From Arthrobacter ulcerisalmonis (GTDB lineage Bacteria; Actinomycetota; Actinomycetes; Actinomycetales; Micrococcaceae), in assembly GCF_900609065.1 (NCBI RefSeq), contig NZ_UXAU01000013.1, forward strand, positions 1-64,000: DNA of 64,000 nt, given 5' to 3'. Positions 16,571 through 24,133 of this stretch are shown piece after piece. The position numbers and the translations under genes were made by a program. The notes under the pieces are model-generated. The model made no database searches, was not told the DNA's origin, and saw only the letters and a program-made list of their open reading frames with translations. Each line of letters begins with the position of its first letter. Position 1 is the first letter of the stretch.

Positions 16571-19267
16571 CTAGAGCATCGGCAAAACGTACGGCTGCGG
16601 AGCCAGATTTTCCTTGCCGGCGGCCAGTGCGGTGAGCTGCGCGCGGGATTCCACGCCGAGCTTCCGGTAGATGGCGGTGAGGCGAACTTCCACCGTGCGG
16701 ACCGAGACGTACAGGGTTGCTGCGATCTCTTTGTTGCGCATGCCGCGGGACACCATCTTGGCCAGGGCCCGTTCGTGGTCGACCAGAAGGCGCATTGCCG
16801 GGTTGCCCTGCGGCTTGGCTGCCGGTTCCACCCGTTCGTCCAACAGCAGGACGTCAACGTGTTGGGTCCAGGCATCGGCGCCAGCTTCGTCAAACATCAC
16901 TTTGGCGCGGAGCAGGGCGTCGCGGGCATCCCGAAGCCGGCCAAATGCGCTGAGCCGTTCGGCGTAGCACATCAGGGTGCGGGCGCATTCGAGCACCGAC
17001 TCGAGGGCGGCGCGGCCATCAAGTGCCTGGGTGAACAGCTGGAGCGACTGCTCGCCGTCGGCTAGCATGGCACGGCTGCGGGCAACCACCATGACCAGCC
17101 ACGGGGAGCGCAGCCCGATCGAGCGGGCTTCCAGGTTCGCCAGCGCCGTGGTGGCCTCGCGGTGCCTGCCCATCCGGATCAGGACCTCAACAAGGTCAGC
17201 TTCGGAGCGCAGCAGCGTGGGGTTGGTGAACCCTTGGCCGATTTCGGTAGCGCGGGTGAGCTGGGCAAGTGCCTCGGCGAGGTCACCTCGGAGCAATGCG
17301 AAATGGCCGCGGTAGGCAGCGAGTTGGGCGGTGGTGGCCGCGTGGCTTTCGGCGCCCGAGTAGCGCTGGGCCTCGACGGCGTGGACCTGGGCCTGAGCTT
17401 CGTCGCCCAAGGCGTGTGCCCGCCATTCGCGGTACATGTGCCGCAAGCCGCGGTGGTACTTGACCTCCGGTTCGTGCCGCTCCAGGTCCTCGATGAGGCG
17501 TGCAGCCGACCGGATGTTGCCGGCCCGGATTTCGTTGTCGATAGCCAGGAACGCTGCGGTTTCCCGCCAGTTCACGCTGCCGGCGTCCGCTGAGCTGCGG
17601 ACCATGGCGAAGGCTTCCTGCGCGTGGTCGTAGCGTTCGGCGTAGCTGAGGGCCCGGCCTTGGATAAGCAGGCTCGCGGTCCGCGCACTCCCGGCCGGTT
17701 CGTGCTTGCGGCCAATGGCTGCGGTGTTGCCCTTGATGGCCTCGGTGAGCAAGGTGGCGCGATCAATGATGGCGGTGACGCCAGCCGAGGCCGAAGCCTG
17801 GAATTCAATGCCTTGGTGCAGCAGGTCGGTGGCGTCTTTCAGCTCCCAGCGCTCGGCGTAGTACAACGCACCAACGGCCAGCAGGCTGGCTGAGTAGCCG
17901 GGATCGTGGCGGCCGAACTCCTTGACCAGGCGCAGCACCATGCTGGACCGGACTGCGGCGCCCTGCATGAACTGGATCTGGAAGGACAGGCCGGTCAGAC
18001 GCAGGATCAGGGCCGGGTTGCGGGTAACCCGCTGGGCCCAGTCAAGGTAGCGCCGGGCGTAGACGAATTCGCCGCGGTTGAACAGGAGTTCAGCCACCGT
18101 GGCCAAGCGGGAGGCGGTCTCGGCTTCCCAGGGGTTGATGGTCAAGGCGCGTTCGATGTACTCGACGGCGAACGCCACCTCACCGCTGCGGATCAGGTCC
18201 ACGGCGTGCCGGAGCAGACCAAAGGGGGTCTGGCGTTCCAGCGCAGTGAAGCTCAGGTGCCAGCGTCGAGCGTAGGGGTCGGCGGCTTCCGAGGCCTCGG
18301 CAAGGGTTCGGTGGCTGGCCGTGCGGACAGCGGGGGTCATGCCAGCGAAAACGAACCCGCGCAGCAGCTGATCGCGGATACGCAGGTGGTGTCCGGTGCG
18401 GTTGATGACGCCGGCGGCAATGAGTTCGTCGGCGCCTACCCACACATCTGCGTTGATCTTCTCGAGGGCAGTGATGTCGCTGCGGTAGGACAACGACAGC
18501 AGGTCCAGGACGCTGCGGGCCTCGCGGCTGAGTGCGCCCACCACTGCCGCATATTCGGCCTGGAAGCTGTCTTTGCAGGGGAGCGGGACGGGGAAGGCGT
18601 TCTTGCCTTCTGCCTGGCGTTCCAGCAGGCGGCGGTAGAGGTCGACGGCGGCGAGCGGGTTTCCTTGGGTGGCGGCGGCAACCAGGTGGGCGGCCGCCGT
18701 CGTGGTCTGCTTTGCGGGAATTGCCTCCAGCATGCGGACGGTATCGCTGTAGCTGAGCGGGCCCAACTGCAGGACGGTGAGCCCGCTGAAGGGGCCGTCC
18801 GGGATTTCTTCGCGGACGCTGACGAACAAGGCGATGTCGGTGCCGGCCAGCCGGCGGGAAAGGAAACCGATGACGGCCTGGCTGCTTGAGTCAAGGAGGT
18901 CGGCGTCGTCGATCACAATGACGGTGCGTGCCGAGGAGCGTTGCTGCAGACCGTTGAGGAGCATGTTGGACACGGTGGGGACATTCATGGCGCCCACAGT
19001 GTCGCGGAGCAGTTCATCGGCGATGCGACTCAGAACCGGATCGTCGATGCCGTTCAGGAGTGCTGTCAGGCCGGAGAGGGGCCAATCCGATTCCGAGGCG
19101 CTGGCCTGCAAGAAGACGGTGCGGTATTCGGAGAGCGTGGGGATCTGCGCGAGGAGTGCTGACTTGCCCGAGCCTCGGCGGCCGATGATGGCAAGCGCGG
19201 AATCCTTGGGACCACGGATGACAGAGAGAATCCGGTCCGACTCTTTGCTGCGGCCTATCAGTGACAT
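16571..19267 (-). CDS. Large ATPase LuxR-family transcriptional regulator (LAL/MalT-like)
   Basis: An 898-residue protein. The P-loop GRRGSGKS is at 29-36, a Walker B-like TVIVIDDADLL follows near 135, then a long helical (TPR/MalT-like) middle, and a C-terminal LuxR helix-turn-helix: SRGMRNKEIAATLYVSVRTV and YRKLGVESRAQLTALAAG. The family couples ATP and ligand binding to DNA binding. Position directly upstream of, and co-directional with, the polysaccharide operon suggests it controls that operon. ATG 19267 has GGTGGGGA upstream; a TTG at 19324 would add 19 unlikely residues. Confidence 0.85.
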   Translation of the reverse strand: MSLIGRSKESDRILSVIRGPKDSALAIIGRRGSGKSALLAQIPTLSEYRTVFLQASASESDWPLSGLTALLNGIDDPVLSRIADELLRDTVGAMNVPTVSNMLLNGLQQRSSARTVIVIDDADLLDSSSQAVIGFLSRRLAGTDIALFVSVREEIPDGPFSGLTVLQLGPLSYSDTVRMLEAIPAKQTTTAAAHLVAAATQGNPLAAVDLYRRLLERQAEGKNAFPVPLPCKDSFQAEYAAVVGALSREARSVLDLLSLSYRSDITALEKINADVWVGADELIAAGVINRTGHHLRIRDQLLRGFVFAGMTPAVRTASHRTLAEASEAADPYARRWHLSFTALERQTPFGLLRHAVDLIRSGEVAFAVEYIERALTINPWEAETASRLATVAELLFNRGEFVYARRYLDWAQRVTRNPALILRLTGLSFQIQFMQGAAVRSSMVLRLVKEFGRHDPGYSASLLAVGALYYAERWELKDATDLLHQGIEFQASASAGVTAIIDRATLLTEAIKGNTAAIGRKHEPAGSARTASLLIQGRALSYAERYDHAQEAFAMVRSSADAGSVNWRETAAFLAIDNEIRAGNIRSAARLIEDLERHEPEVKYHRGLRHMYREWRAHALGDEAQAQVHAVEAQRYSGAESHAATTAQLAAYRGHFALLRGDLAEALAQLTRATEIGQGFTNPTLLRSEADLVEVLIRMGRHREATTALANLEARSIGLRSPWLVMVVARSRAMLADGEQSLQLFTQALDGRAALESVLECARTLMCYAERLSAFGRLRDARDALLRAKVMFDEAGADAWTQHVDVLLLDERVEPAAKPQGNPAMRLLVDHERALAKMVSRGMRNKEIAATLYVSVRTVEVRLTAIYRKLGVESRAQLTALAAGKENLAPQPYVLPML

Positions 19268-19347
19268 GCGGTCCCCACCCTTGGAAAGAATGAGACCAGC
19301 TTCTTCTTGTCTTCTGACGATCAAATGACGTGCGCTGCCCGCCGATC

Positions 19348-19519
19348 AGTTTCCTGACCCTTGTGCAACATGCTGCCAGCGGTTGCCAGCAGCTCGGATT
19401 CCCAGCCGTAGAACCGAATATAGTGCGGGCTCTCCCAACGTTTCCACCGATTCCTCGCCGTATTGCATCAAGATTGGCCACGCATTTAATCAAGACAAGA
19501 AGTTGCCTGTCAGGAAACT
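19348..19519. promoter_or_regulatory. Repeated inverted motif AGTTTCCTGAC
   Basis: AGTTTCCTGAC at 19348-19358 recurs as its exact complement GTCAGGAAACT at 19509-19519. The second copy is also half of a 19-bp near-palindrome, AGTTGCCTGTCAGGAAACT (19501-19519), with one mismatch. Two copies flanking the luxR-type promoter region fit an operator pair, possibly autoregulatory; no regulator is proven. Confidence 0.4.
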
Positions 19520-19701
19520 TTTGATGCGATGAGTCTCCGGGGTTTTCCACATAGCCGCGACAGCCAGTCCTCGGGGTTTGCTGGGGACGTAGGCTCGGCG
19601 AAGGACGAATCGCCTATAGGCAGCAAATGCACTAGTATTGGGAAGTCTGTGCTGCGCCTGCCTCCGTTCCGGATGCGGGCTCGGCACTTCATCGCAAATG
19701 A

Positions 19702-19746
19702 ACCTCCTGTTACGGAAATGCCGTAACCGCTTAGCCCAAAGGAGGT
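19702..19746 (+). promoter_or_regulatory. rpsF leader with sequestered Shine-Dalgarno, S6:S18-type candidate
   Basis: ACCTCCT (19702-19708) is the exact complement of AGGAGGT (19740-19746), the Shine-Dalgarno of rpsF. Between them a 7-bp hairpin GTTACGG/CCGTAAC (loop 19716-19720) is followed by an unpaired stretch starting with CCG (19727-19729). S6:S18 complexes are known to bind rpsF leaders through a CCG in a bulged hairpin. The arrangement fits autogenous translational control of the rpsF operon. Confidence 0.6.
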
Positions 19747-19756
19747 GGGTTCACAT

Positions 19757-20062
19757 ATGCGTCCTTACGAATTGATGGTAATCATCGACCCCGACGTCGA
19801 AGAGCGTACCGTTGAGCCGTCGCTTCAGAAGTTCCTGAACGTCATCACAACCGATGGTGGAACCATCGAAAAGGTTGACATCTGGGGCCGTCGTCGACTG
19901 GCTTACGACATCAAGAAGAAGTCTGAAGGTATCTACGCAGTGGTGAACTTCACCGCAAAGCCGGATACCGCCAAGGAACTTGACCGCCAGCTCTCTCTCA
20001 ACGAGACGATCATGCGCACCAAGATCACCCGCCCCGAAGAGCAGAAGGTTGTTGCCGAGTAA
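19757..20062 (+). CDS. rpsF: 30S ribosomal protein S6
   Basis: A 101-residue protein with [35 protein letters not shown] and [12 protein letters not shown], all diagnostic for S6. S6 pairs with S18 on the platform of the small subunit. ATG 19757 is used because AAAGGAGGTG ends 10 nt upstream; an in-frame start four codons earlier would overlap that site. First gene of the rpsF-ssb-rpsR-rplI group. No unusual features. Confidence 0.98.
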   Translation: MRPYELMVIIDPDVEERTVEPSLQKFLNVITTDGGTIEKVDIWGRRRLAYDIKKKSEGIYAVVNFTAKPDTAKELDRQLSLNETIMRTKITRPEEQKVVAE

Positions 20063-20134
20063 TTTCGGTACCTTTCTTCATTCTTCATCCGCAGGACTCG
20101 AATCTTCACCCAGGATCGAACAAGGAGGCAGTAG

Positions 20135-20719
20135 ATGGCAGGCGAGACCACCATTACGGTCATCGGTAATCTCACCAATGACCCGGAATTGCGGTTCACA
20201 CCGTCAGGTTCGGCAGTAGCGAACTTCACCATCGCTTCCACCCCGCGTACCTTTGATCGCCAGTCCAACGAGTGGAAGGACGGGGAAACCCTGTTCCTCC
20301 GCGCCGCGGTCTGGCGTGAAGCAGCCGAAAACGTAGCGGAGTCCCTAACCAAGGGCATGCGCGTGATCGTTTCCGGCCGCTTGAAGAGCCGTTCCTACGA
20401 AACAAAAGAAGGCGAAAAGCGCACCGTCATCGAGCTTGAGGTCGACGAAATCGGCCCCAGCCTGCGCTACGCCAACGCCAAGGTCAACCGCACCCAACGC
20501 TCCGGCGGGGGTGGCCAGGGTGGCTTTGGTGGCGGCAACAGCGGCGGTGGCAACTTCGGCGGCGGCAACTCTGGTGGAAATCAGGGCGGCAACTCCGGCG
20601 GCACCTGGAACGGTGGCGGCGGCAACCAGCAGGCTGCCCAGGATGATCCTTGGGCAACGCCCGGGGTCTCCAATGCAGGTGGCTGGGGCAACGGCCCCGA
20701 CTCCGAACCGCCCTTCTAA
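20135..20719 (+). CDS. ssb: Single-stranded DNA-binding protein
   Basis: A 194-residue protein: OB-fold in the first 110 residues ([38 protein letters not shown]), then a low-complexity linker of Gly, Asn and Gln, and the acidic tip DSEPPF that binds partner proteins. The linker is built on GGN/GGF repeats as in other actinobacterial SSBs. It coats single strands in replication and repair. The Shine-Dalgarno AAGGAGG precedes the ATG. Confidence 0.97.
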   Translation: MAGETTITVIGNLTNDPELRFTPSGSAVANFTIASTPRTFDRQSNEWKDGETLFLRAAVWREAAENVAESLTKGMRVIVSGRLKSRSYETKEGEKRTVIELEVDEIGPSLRYANAKVNRTQRSGGGGQGGFGGGNSGGGNFGGGNSGGNQGGNSGGTWNGGGGNQQAAQDDPWATPGVSNAGGWGNGPDSEPPF

Positions 20720-20749
20720 AAACTCATTCGGCCCGGCGTCGGGACCGCA

Positions 20750-20822
20750 CCAGCGTGCCGCAAGGCACGCTGGCGAGGGTCGCCGTCGGACCACCACCAT
20801 CCCGTGGATCAATATCCACGGG
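20750..20822 (+). promoter_or_regulatory. Two strong hairpins between ssb and rpsR
   Basis: Hairpin one: CCAGCGTGCC (20750-20759) and GGCACGCTGG (20764-20773), a perfect 10-bp stem closed by the GNRA-type loop GCAA. Hairpin two: CCCGTGGAT (20801-20809) and ATCCACGGG (20814-20822), a perfect 9-bp stem with loop CAAT. Neither is followed by a T-run, so processing, stability or translational control of rpsR-rplI is more likely than termination. Confidence 0.6.
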
Positions 20823-20845
20823 CTCCATAGAATAGGAGCTCCACG

Positions 20846-21085
20846 ATGGCTAAGGCTGAACTCCGTAAGCCCAAACCAAAGTCCAACCCCTTGAAGGCCG
20901 CTGACATCACTGTCATCGACTACAAGGACGTAGCATTGCTGCGCAAGTTCATCTCCGATCGCGGAAAGATCCGCGCCCGTCGCGTCACTGGCGTCACGGT
21001 GCAGGAACAGCGCAAGATCGCACAGGCAATCAAGAACGCCCGCGAAGTTGCACTGCTGCCTTACTCCGGCGCTGGCCGCGGTTAA
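20846..21085 (+). CDS. rpsR: 30S ribosomal protein S18
   Basis: A 79-residue basic protein with [18 protein letters not shown] and [20 protein letters not shown], the S18 signature. Partner of S6 in the 30S platform. The N-terminus [15 protein letters not shown] is basic and extended. No CxxC zinc motif is present, so it is a zinc-free (C-minus) S18, which may be a paralogue pair member if a C-plus copy exists elsewhere. It starts 126 nt after ssb and is followed 14 nt later by rplI. Confidence 0.97.
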   Translation: MAKAELRKPKPKSNPLKAADITVIDYKDVALLRKFISDRGKIRARRVTGVTVQEQRKIAQAIKNAREVALLPYSGAGRG

Positions 21086-21099
21086 GGAAGGGAACTAAC

Positions 21100-21552
21100 A
21101 TGGCAAAGCTCATTTTGACCCACGAAGTCACCGGTCTCGGTGCTGCTGGTGATGTTGTCGAGGTAAAGAACGGTTACGCACGTAACTACCTGCTGCCCCG
21201 CAACTTCGCCCTGACCTGGTCCAAGGGTGGCGAGAAGCAGGTTGAGTCCATCAAGGCTGCCCGCGCTGCTCGCGAGCACGCTTCCCTGGAAGATGCTCAG
21301 AAGCAGGCTGCTGCCCTCTCCGCCAAGCCGGTCAAGCTGACCGTCAAGGCCGGCGAGTCCGGACGCCTCTTCGGTACCGTCAAGCAGGCCGACGTTGCCG
21401 ACGCTGTTGAGGCCGCTGGCCTTGGCACCATCGACAAGCGCAAGGTTGAACTGCCGGCTCACATCAAGTCGGTTGGTTCCTACCAGGCCAACGTCCGCCT
21501 CCACGCTGACGTTTCCGCTGTTATCGAACTGAACGTTGTTGCTGGTAAGTAG
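21100..21552 (+). CDS. rplI: 50S ribosomal protein L9
   Basis: A 150-residue protein with the N-terminal rRNA-binding domain [20 protein letters not shown] and [14 protein letters not shown], a long connecting helix, and the C-terminal domain with [20 protein letters not shown]. Full length for the family. Shine-Dalgarno AAGGAAGGG lies upstream of the ATG. A terminator follows 29 nt after the stop, closing the operon before dnaB. Confidence 0.98.
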   Translation: MAKLILTHEVTGLGAAGDVVEVKNGYARNYLLPRNFALTWSKGGEKQVESIKAARAAREHASLEDAQKQAAALSAKPVKLTVKAGESGRLFGTVKQADVADAVEAAGLGTIDKRKVELPAHIKSVGSYQANVRLHADVSAVIELNVVAGK

Positions 21553-21580
21553 CCAGCAGCAGTAGTTCGTACTGCTTCAA

Positions 21581-21617
21581 GACCCCCGTTGCCGGATTCC
21601 GGCGGCGGGGGTCTTTT
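21581..21617 (+). terminator. Intrinsic terminator after rplI
   Basis: GACCCCCG (21581-21588) pairs with CGGGGGTC (21606-21613) and is followed by TTTT. It ends the ribosomal protein operon and faces the convergent DUF1801 gene. Confidence 0.85.
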
Positions 21618-21626
21618 GCGTTTGGT

Positions 21627-22076
21627 TCAGGGGTGGTGCAGTTCCGCCATGACGTGCTGGTACCCCGTCCTGACCATCTCGGCGAGGACGTCCCTGTCGA
21701 TATCGGCCAACTTGGTGACGTAGAGGCAGGCCGCCCCGGTGGTGTGTTTGCCCAGCCGGGGGAGTTGTTGGGCTGCATCGGGCCCGTAGGTAAGACCGTA
21801 GAGGACCAGCCCTGTCTTGCGCGGCGAAAACCCCACCGCCGCGGCGTCACCCTGCCGGCCACTTTCGTAGCGATAGTGGTACGAACCGAAGCCCACAATG
21901 GTGGGTCCCCACATGGTGGCCTCGTGACCGGTGATGCTGGCCATCAGGGCGGCCAGTTCCTGCCCATCGGCACGGCGCACGGGATGCTCGACGGCGGTGA
22001 GGAACTCGGGTACGGAGATGCCCGTGGGCTTGGTCTTGTTTTCCTTCACGGGCCCAGTCTGGCATGGGGTCGCCAT
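21627..22076 (-). CDS. DUF1801 domain protein
   Basis: A 149-residue protein with VPEFLTAVEHPVRRADGQEL, MASITGHEATMWGPTIVGFG and FSPRKTGLVLYGL, the pattern of DUF1801 (YdhG-like) proteins. The family has a small alpha/beta fold of uncertain function. It is convergent with rplI and divergent from the FMN reductase gene, with which it shares the 92-bp promoter region. No signal or membrane segment. Confidence 0.85.
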   Translation of the reverse strand: MATPCQTGPVKENKTKPTGISVPEFLTAVEHPVRRADGQELAALMASITGHEATMWGPTIVGFGSYHYRYESGRQGDAAAVGFSPRKTGLVLYGLTYGPDAAQQLPRLGKHTTGAACLYVTKLADIDRDVLAEMVRTGYQHVMAELHHP

Positions 22077-22121
22077 CCTGGTCCGGGAATAGTCCAGAGT
22101 TTCCTGCCGTTACGCATATAG

Positions 22122-22133
22122 ATGCATATGCAT
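22122..22133. promoter_or_regulatory. Perfect 12-bp palindrome ATGCATATGCAT in a divergent promoter
   Basis: It lies in an AT-rich 40-bp patch between two divergent genes, 36 nt before the FMN reductase start. Such a site in this position fits an operator for a dimeric regulator. Nothing further identifies the regulator. Confidence 0.4.
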
Positions 22134-22168
22134 GTATGCTGAATATAGCCAGCCTGAGGAGAATTGCC

Positions 22169-22795
22169 ATGGAAACTCGCCGCATCGTTGTTTTGTCTGC
22201 CGGTCTCGGCGTCCCGTCGTCGAGCCGACTGCTGGCTGACCAGCTGGCGGCGTCGGCGCAGCGCCAACTCGGCGCAGCGGGCTACGACGTGGTGATTGAC
22301 GTCGTCGAACTGAGGGATTTGGCCGTGGACATCGCCAACAACTTCGTCACGGGCTATGCCGCACCCAAGCTCGCAGACGTAGTTGCGACAGTTGAAGCTG
22401 CTGATGGCATCATCGCGGTCTCGCCCGTCTTCAGCGCGTCCTACAGTGGGCTCTTCAAGTCATTCATTGATGTCCTGGACCCGAAGTCACTGACCGGCAA
22501 GGCCGTGCTTCTGGGTGCCACCGGTGGAACGGATCGGCACCAGATGGTCCTGGACTACGCGATGCGACCGCTGTTCAGCTACCTCAGGACCCGGACCACG
22601 GCCACGGCCGTGTTTGCCGGACCCCAGGACTGGGGGTCCACGGAACAGGGCGCCTCGCCGCTGTCAGACCGGGTGGACCGTGCCGCCGGTGAGCTCACAG
22701 ATCTCCTGAAGGGCGCGCAGCCGCAGACCAAGCCAGCGGCCCTGGAATCGCTGCCCTTCGAAGAACTCTTGGCGGGCATGTCTGCAGGCCGCTAG
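22169..22795 (+). CDS. NAD(P)H-dependent FMN reductase (CE1759-type)
   Basis: A 208-residue flavodoxin-fold protein: RRIVVLSAGLGVPSSSRLLAD provides the FMN phosphate loop, and VSPVFSASYSGLFKSFIDV and LGATGGTDRHQMVLDYAMRP match NADPH-dependent FMN reductases found beside actinobacterial flavin monooxygenases. It would supply reduced FMN. No partner monooxygenase is adjacent here, so it may serve enzymes elsewhere. ATG 22169 has TGAGGAG at 22155-22161; the longer frame has no support. Confidence 0.8.
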   Translation: METRRIVVLSAGLGVPSSSRLLADQLAASAQRQLGAAGYDVVIDVVELRDLAVDIANNFVTGYAAPKLADVVATVEAADGIIAVSPVFSASYSGLFKSFIDVLDPKSLTGKAVLLGATGGTDRHQMVLDYAMRPLFSYLRTRTTATAVFAGPQDWGSTEQGASPLSDRVDRAAGELTDLLKGAQPQTKPAALESLPFEELLAGMSAGR

Positions 22796-22827
22796 CCAGC
22801 GGCCCGGCACGGGTGCGTTCAGCGGGG

Positions 22828-23409
22828 CTAGTCAGCCAGAAGGGCGATGAACTCGCGTGCCTGATCCAGTGAGACGTCGGAGTGGCGCTTCAATGCCGTG
22901 GCAGCCGCCTCAGTCTCGCCGCTCTGGGCGAGGGTCCGGATCTGGCCGTAGATTTCATCGTTGAGCATGTTGGAGCTGACCTCCCGGGTCAGCTCGCCCT
23001 TGCTGGCAATGGCACGGTACCGGTACGTAAAGCGTTCGGGGCCAGCGGCGTCCTCGACTGCCGGGGCGGGCGTCGAGGGCTGGGGATGACGGTAAGGCTG
23101 GGGGTGGGCTGCTAGGGCTGCGACGGCGTCACGCGAGGCACGGAGGCCGCCGCCGGTGGCGTCGAAGTACACCTTGATGGCAGCGACTGCCTGGCCCTGG
23201 GCGATCAAGGCGTAAATGCGGCGGTGCTGCTCTTCGGAGAGGTTGGCTGCAGCCGAGCGAGCCAAGTCGACTCCCGCAGCGCTGGGTTTATCAGCCGCGA
23301 CGGACGCCGATGAGCCGGCCGGTTTCCGTTTCCCCAAGGCGCGAACCGTGAGGAGGACTGCCGCGAGGACCGCCAAAAGGATGAGAACAGGGGCCACGAG
23401 CGATTCCAT
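22828..23409 (-). CDS. Membrane-anchored protein with ribosomal L7/L12-like motif
   Basis: A 193-residue protein: one N-terminal membrane helix (about 5-25), a linker, then IYALIAQGQAVAAIKVYFDA followed by TGGGLRASRDAVAALA, which resembles the C-terminal domain of ribosomal L7/L12 (the IKxxRxxTGLGLKEAKDxVE pattern). A second, weaker copy is visible near the C-terminus (QIRTLAQSGETEAAATALKR, then SLDQAREFIALLA). L7/L12 uses this domain to contact translation factors; function here is unknown. It is convergent with the FMN reductase and faces away from dnaB. Confidence 0.6.
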   Translation of the reverse strand: MESLVAPVLILLAVLAAVLLTVRALGKRKPAGSSASVAADKPSAAGVDLARSAAANLSEEQHRRIYALIAQGQAVAAIKVYFDATGGGLRASRDAVAALAAHPQPYRHPQPSTPAPAVEDAAGPERFTYRYRAIASKGELTREVSSNMLNDEIYGQIRTLAQSGETEAAATALKRHSDVSLDQAREFIALLAD

Positions 23410-24133
23410 CGTCTAATGCCATTCGTTGTGCGTTGAGAGAGTAATGGGCGCCAACGGTGATTGGCCGCTTCCATTCCTTGAATCTTATGCCAAGGGCACG
23501 TTATCCACAGCAATATTCGTCACCTGGTATGCATCGGCATTATTCGTGGATAACGTAGGCGCGCTGCGGCATACATGCAGGTTGAGATCGACAACACAGC
23601 CATTCAGATCCGGTGCAGTGCCCGGTCCAGCGGCAGCAGTGCCCAAACCACTGTGGATGAAATTCCTTTCAAGAAATATTTACTCCACATGCTGGTTTGA
23701 TTGTTTACGCAGGTCAGATGACTTTGGGCGAGTAAAGATTTTTTCTTTCCACAACGTTGCCCACAGGCTGTGCACAAGCTGGGCGGGGTAGTGCACAGGT
23801 TATCCACAGGGTCGAGCGGGAGTGGGCTTGGCGGCTGGAGAGCGGGCGGCTAGCGTAGCGGAGTACCTATTCTTGCGGCTCTCCTTCACGCCTGTGCTCC
23901 ATCCGGCGAAGAGACCAACTGTTCCTGCGCCCACGTCATGGTCATGCCTGTGGAAAACCTGTGGATTCTGGGGATAACCAGGTGTTTACCCGCGCGGGAG
24001 CCTTCCGGCGCACATTGTCAGAGCCCTCCTGTAGACCTGTTGCAGAGGGGTGCGGGGCTTGGCGCACCTTAAGAACAGGACGATTTTCCTGCCGGGCGGT
24101 CCCTCGCTCCGGCACCTATGAAGGGCGGCAACT
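23410..24133. other. 724-bp gap with DnaA-box-like sites upstream of dnaB
   Basis: No credible gene lies here. The region is unusually AT-rich for this genome between about 23640 and 23760. It contains TTATCCACA at 23501-23509 and 23800-23808 on the plus strand, and on the minus strand TTTTCCACA (23949-23957), TTATCCACG (23545-23553) and TCATCCACA (23652-23660), plus weaker matches. It must also carry the dnaB promoter. It resembles a DnaA-binding region; true oriC usually adjoins dnaA, which is not in the window. Confidence 0.6.

Larger units (their letters stand above)
19268..19756. other. Divergent intergenic region, luxR-type gene and rpsF
   Basis: The 489 bases drive transcription in both directions and contain no recognisable gene. 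The luxR-proximal part carries AGTTTCCTGAC-type motifs; the rpsF-proximal part ends in a structured leader. Both are listed separately. A possible rpsF -10 is TAGTAT near 19634. Everything else looks like ordinary spacer. Confidence 0.5.

Noticed and set aside
17906-18889. 327-codon plus-strand open frame inside the LuxR-type gene
   Set aside because: High-GC antisense frame. The minus-strand protein has P-loop, Walker B and LuxR helix-turn-helix in one continuous frame.
23426-23791. Possible 121-residue protein in the gap upstream of dnaB
   Set aside because: Composition is Cys/Arg/Trp-rich without conserved pattern, no Shine-Dalgarno, and it crosses the DnaA-box and AT-rich region.
23410-24133. 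Calling this gap the chromosomal origin
   Set aside because: oriC in actinobacteria normally adjoins dnaA/dnaN, which are not in the window. Only the box cluster is claimed.
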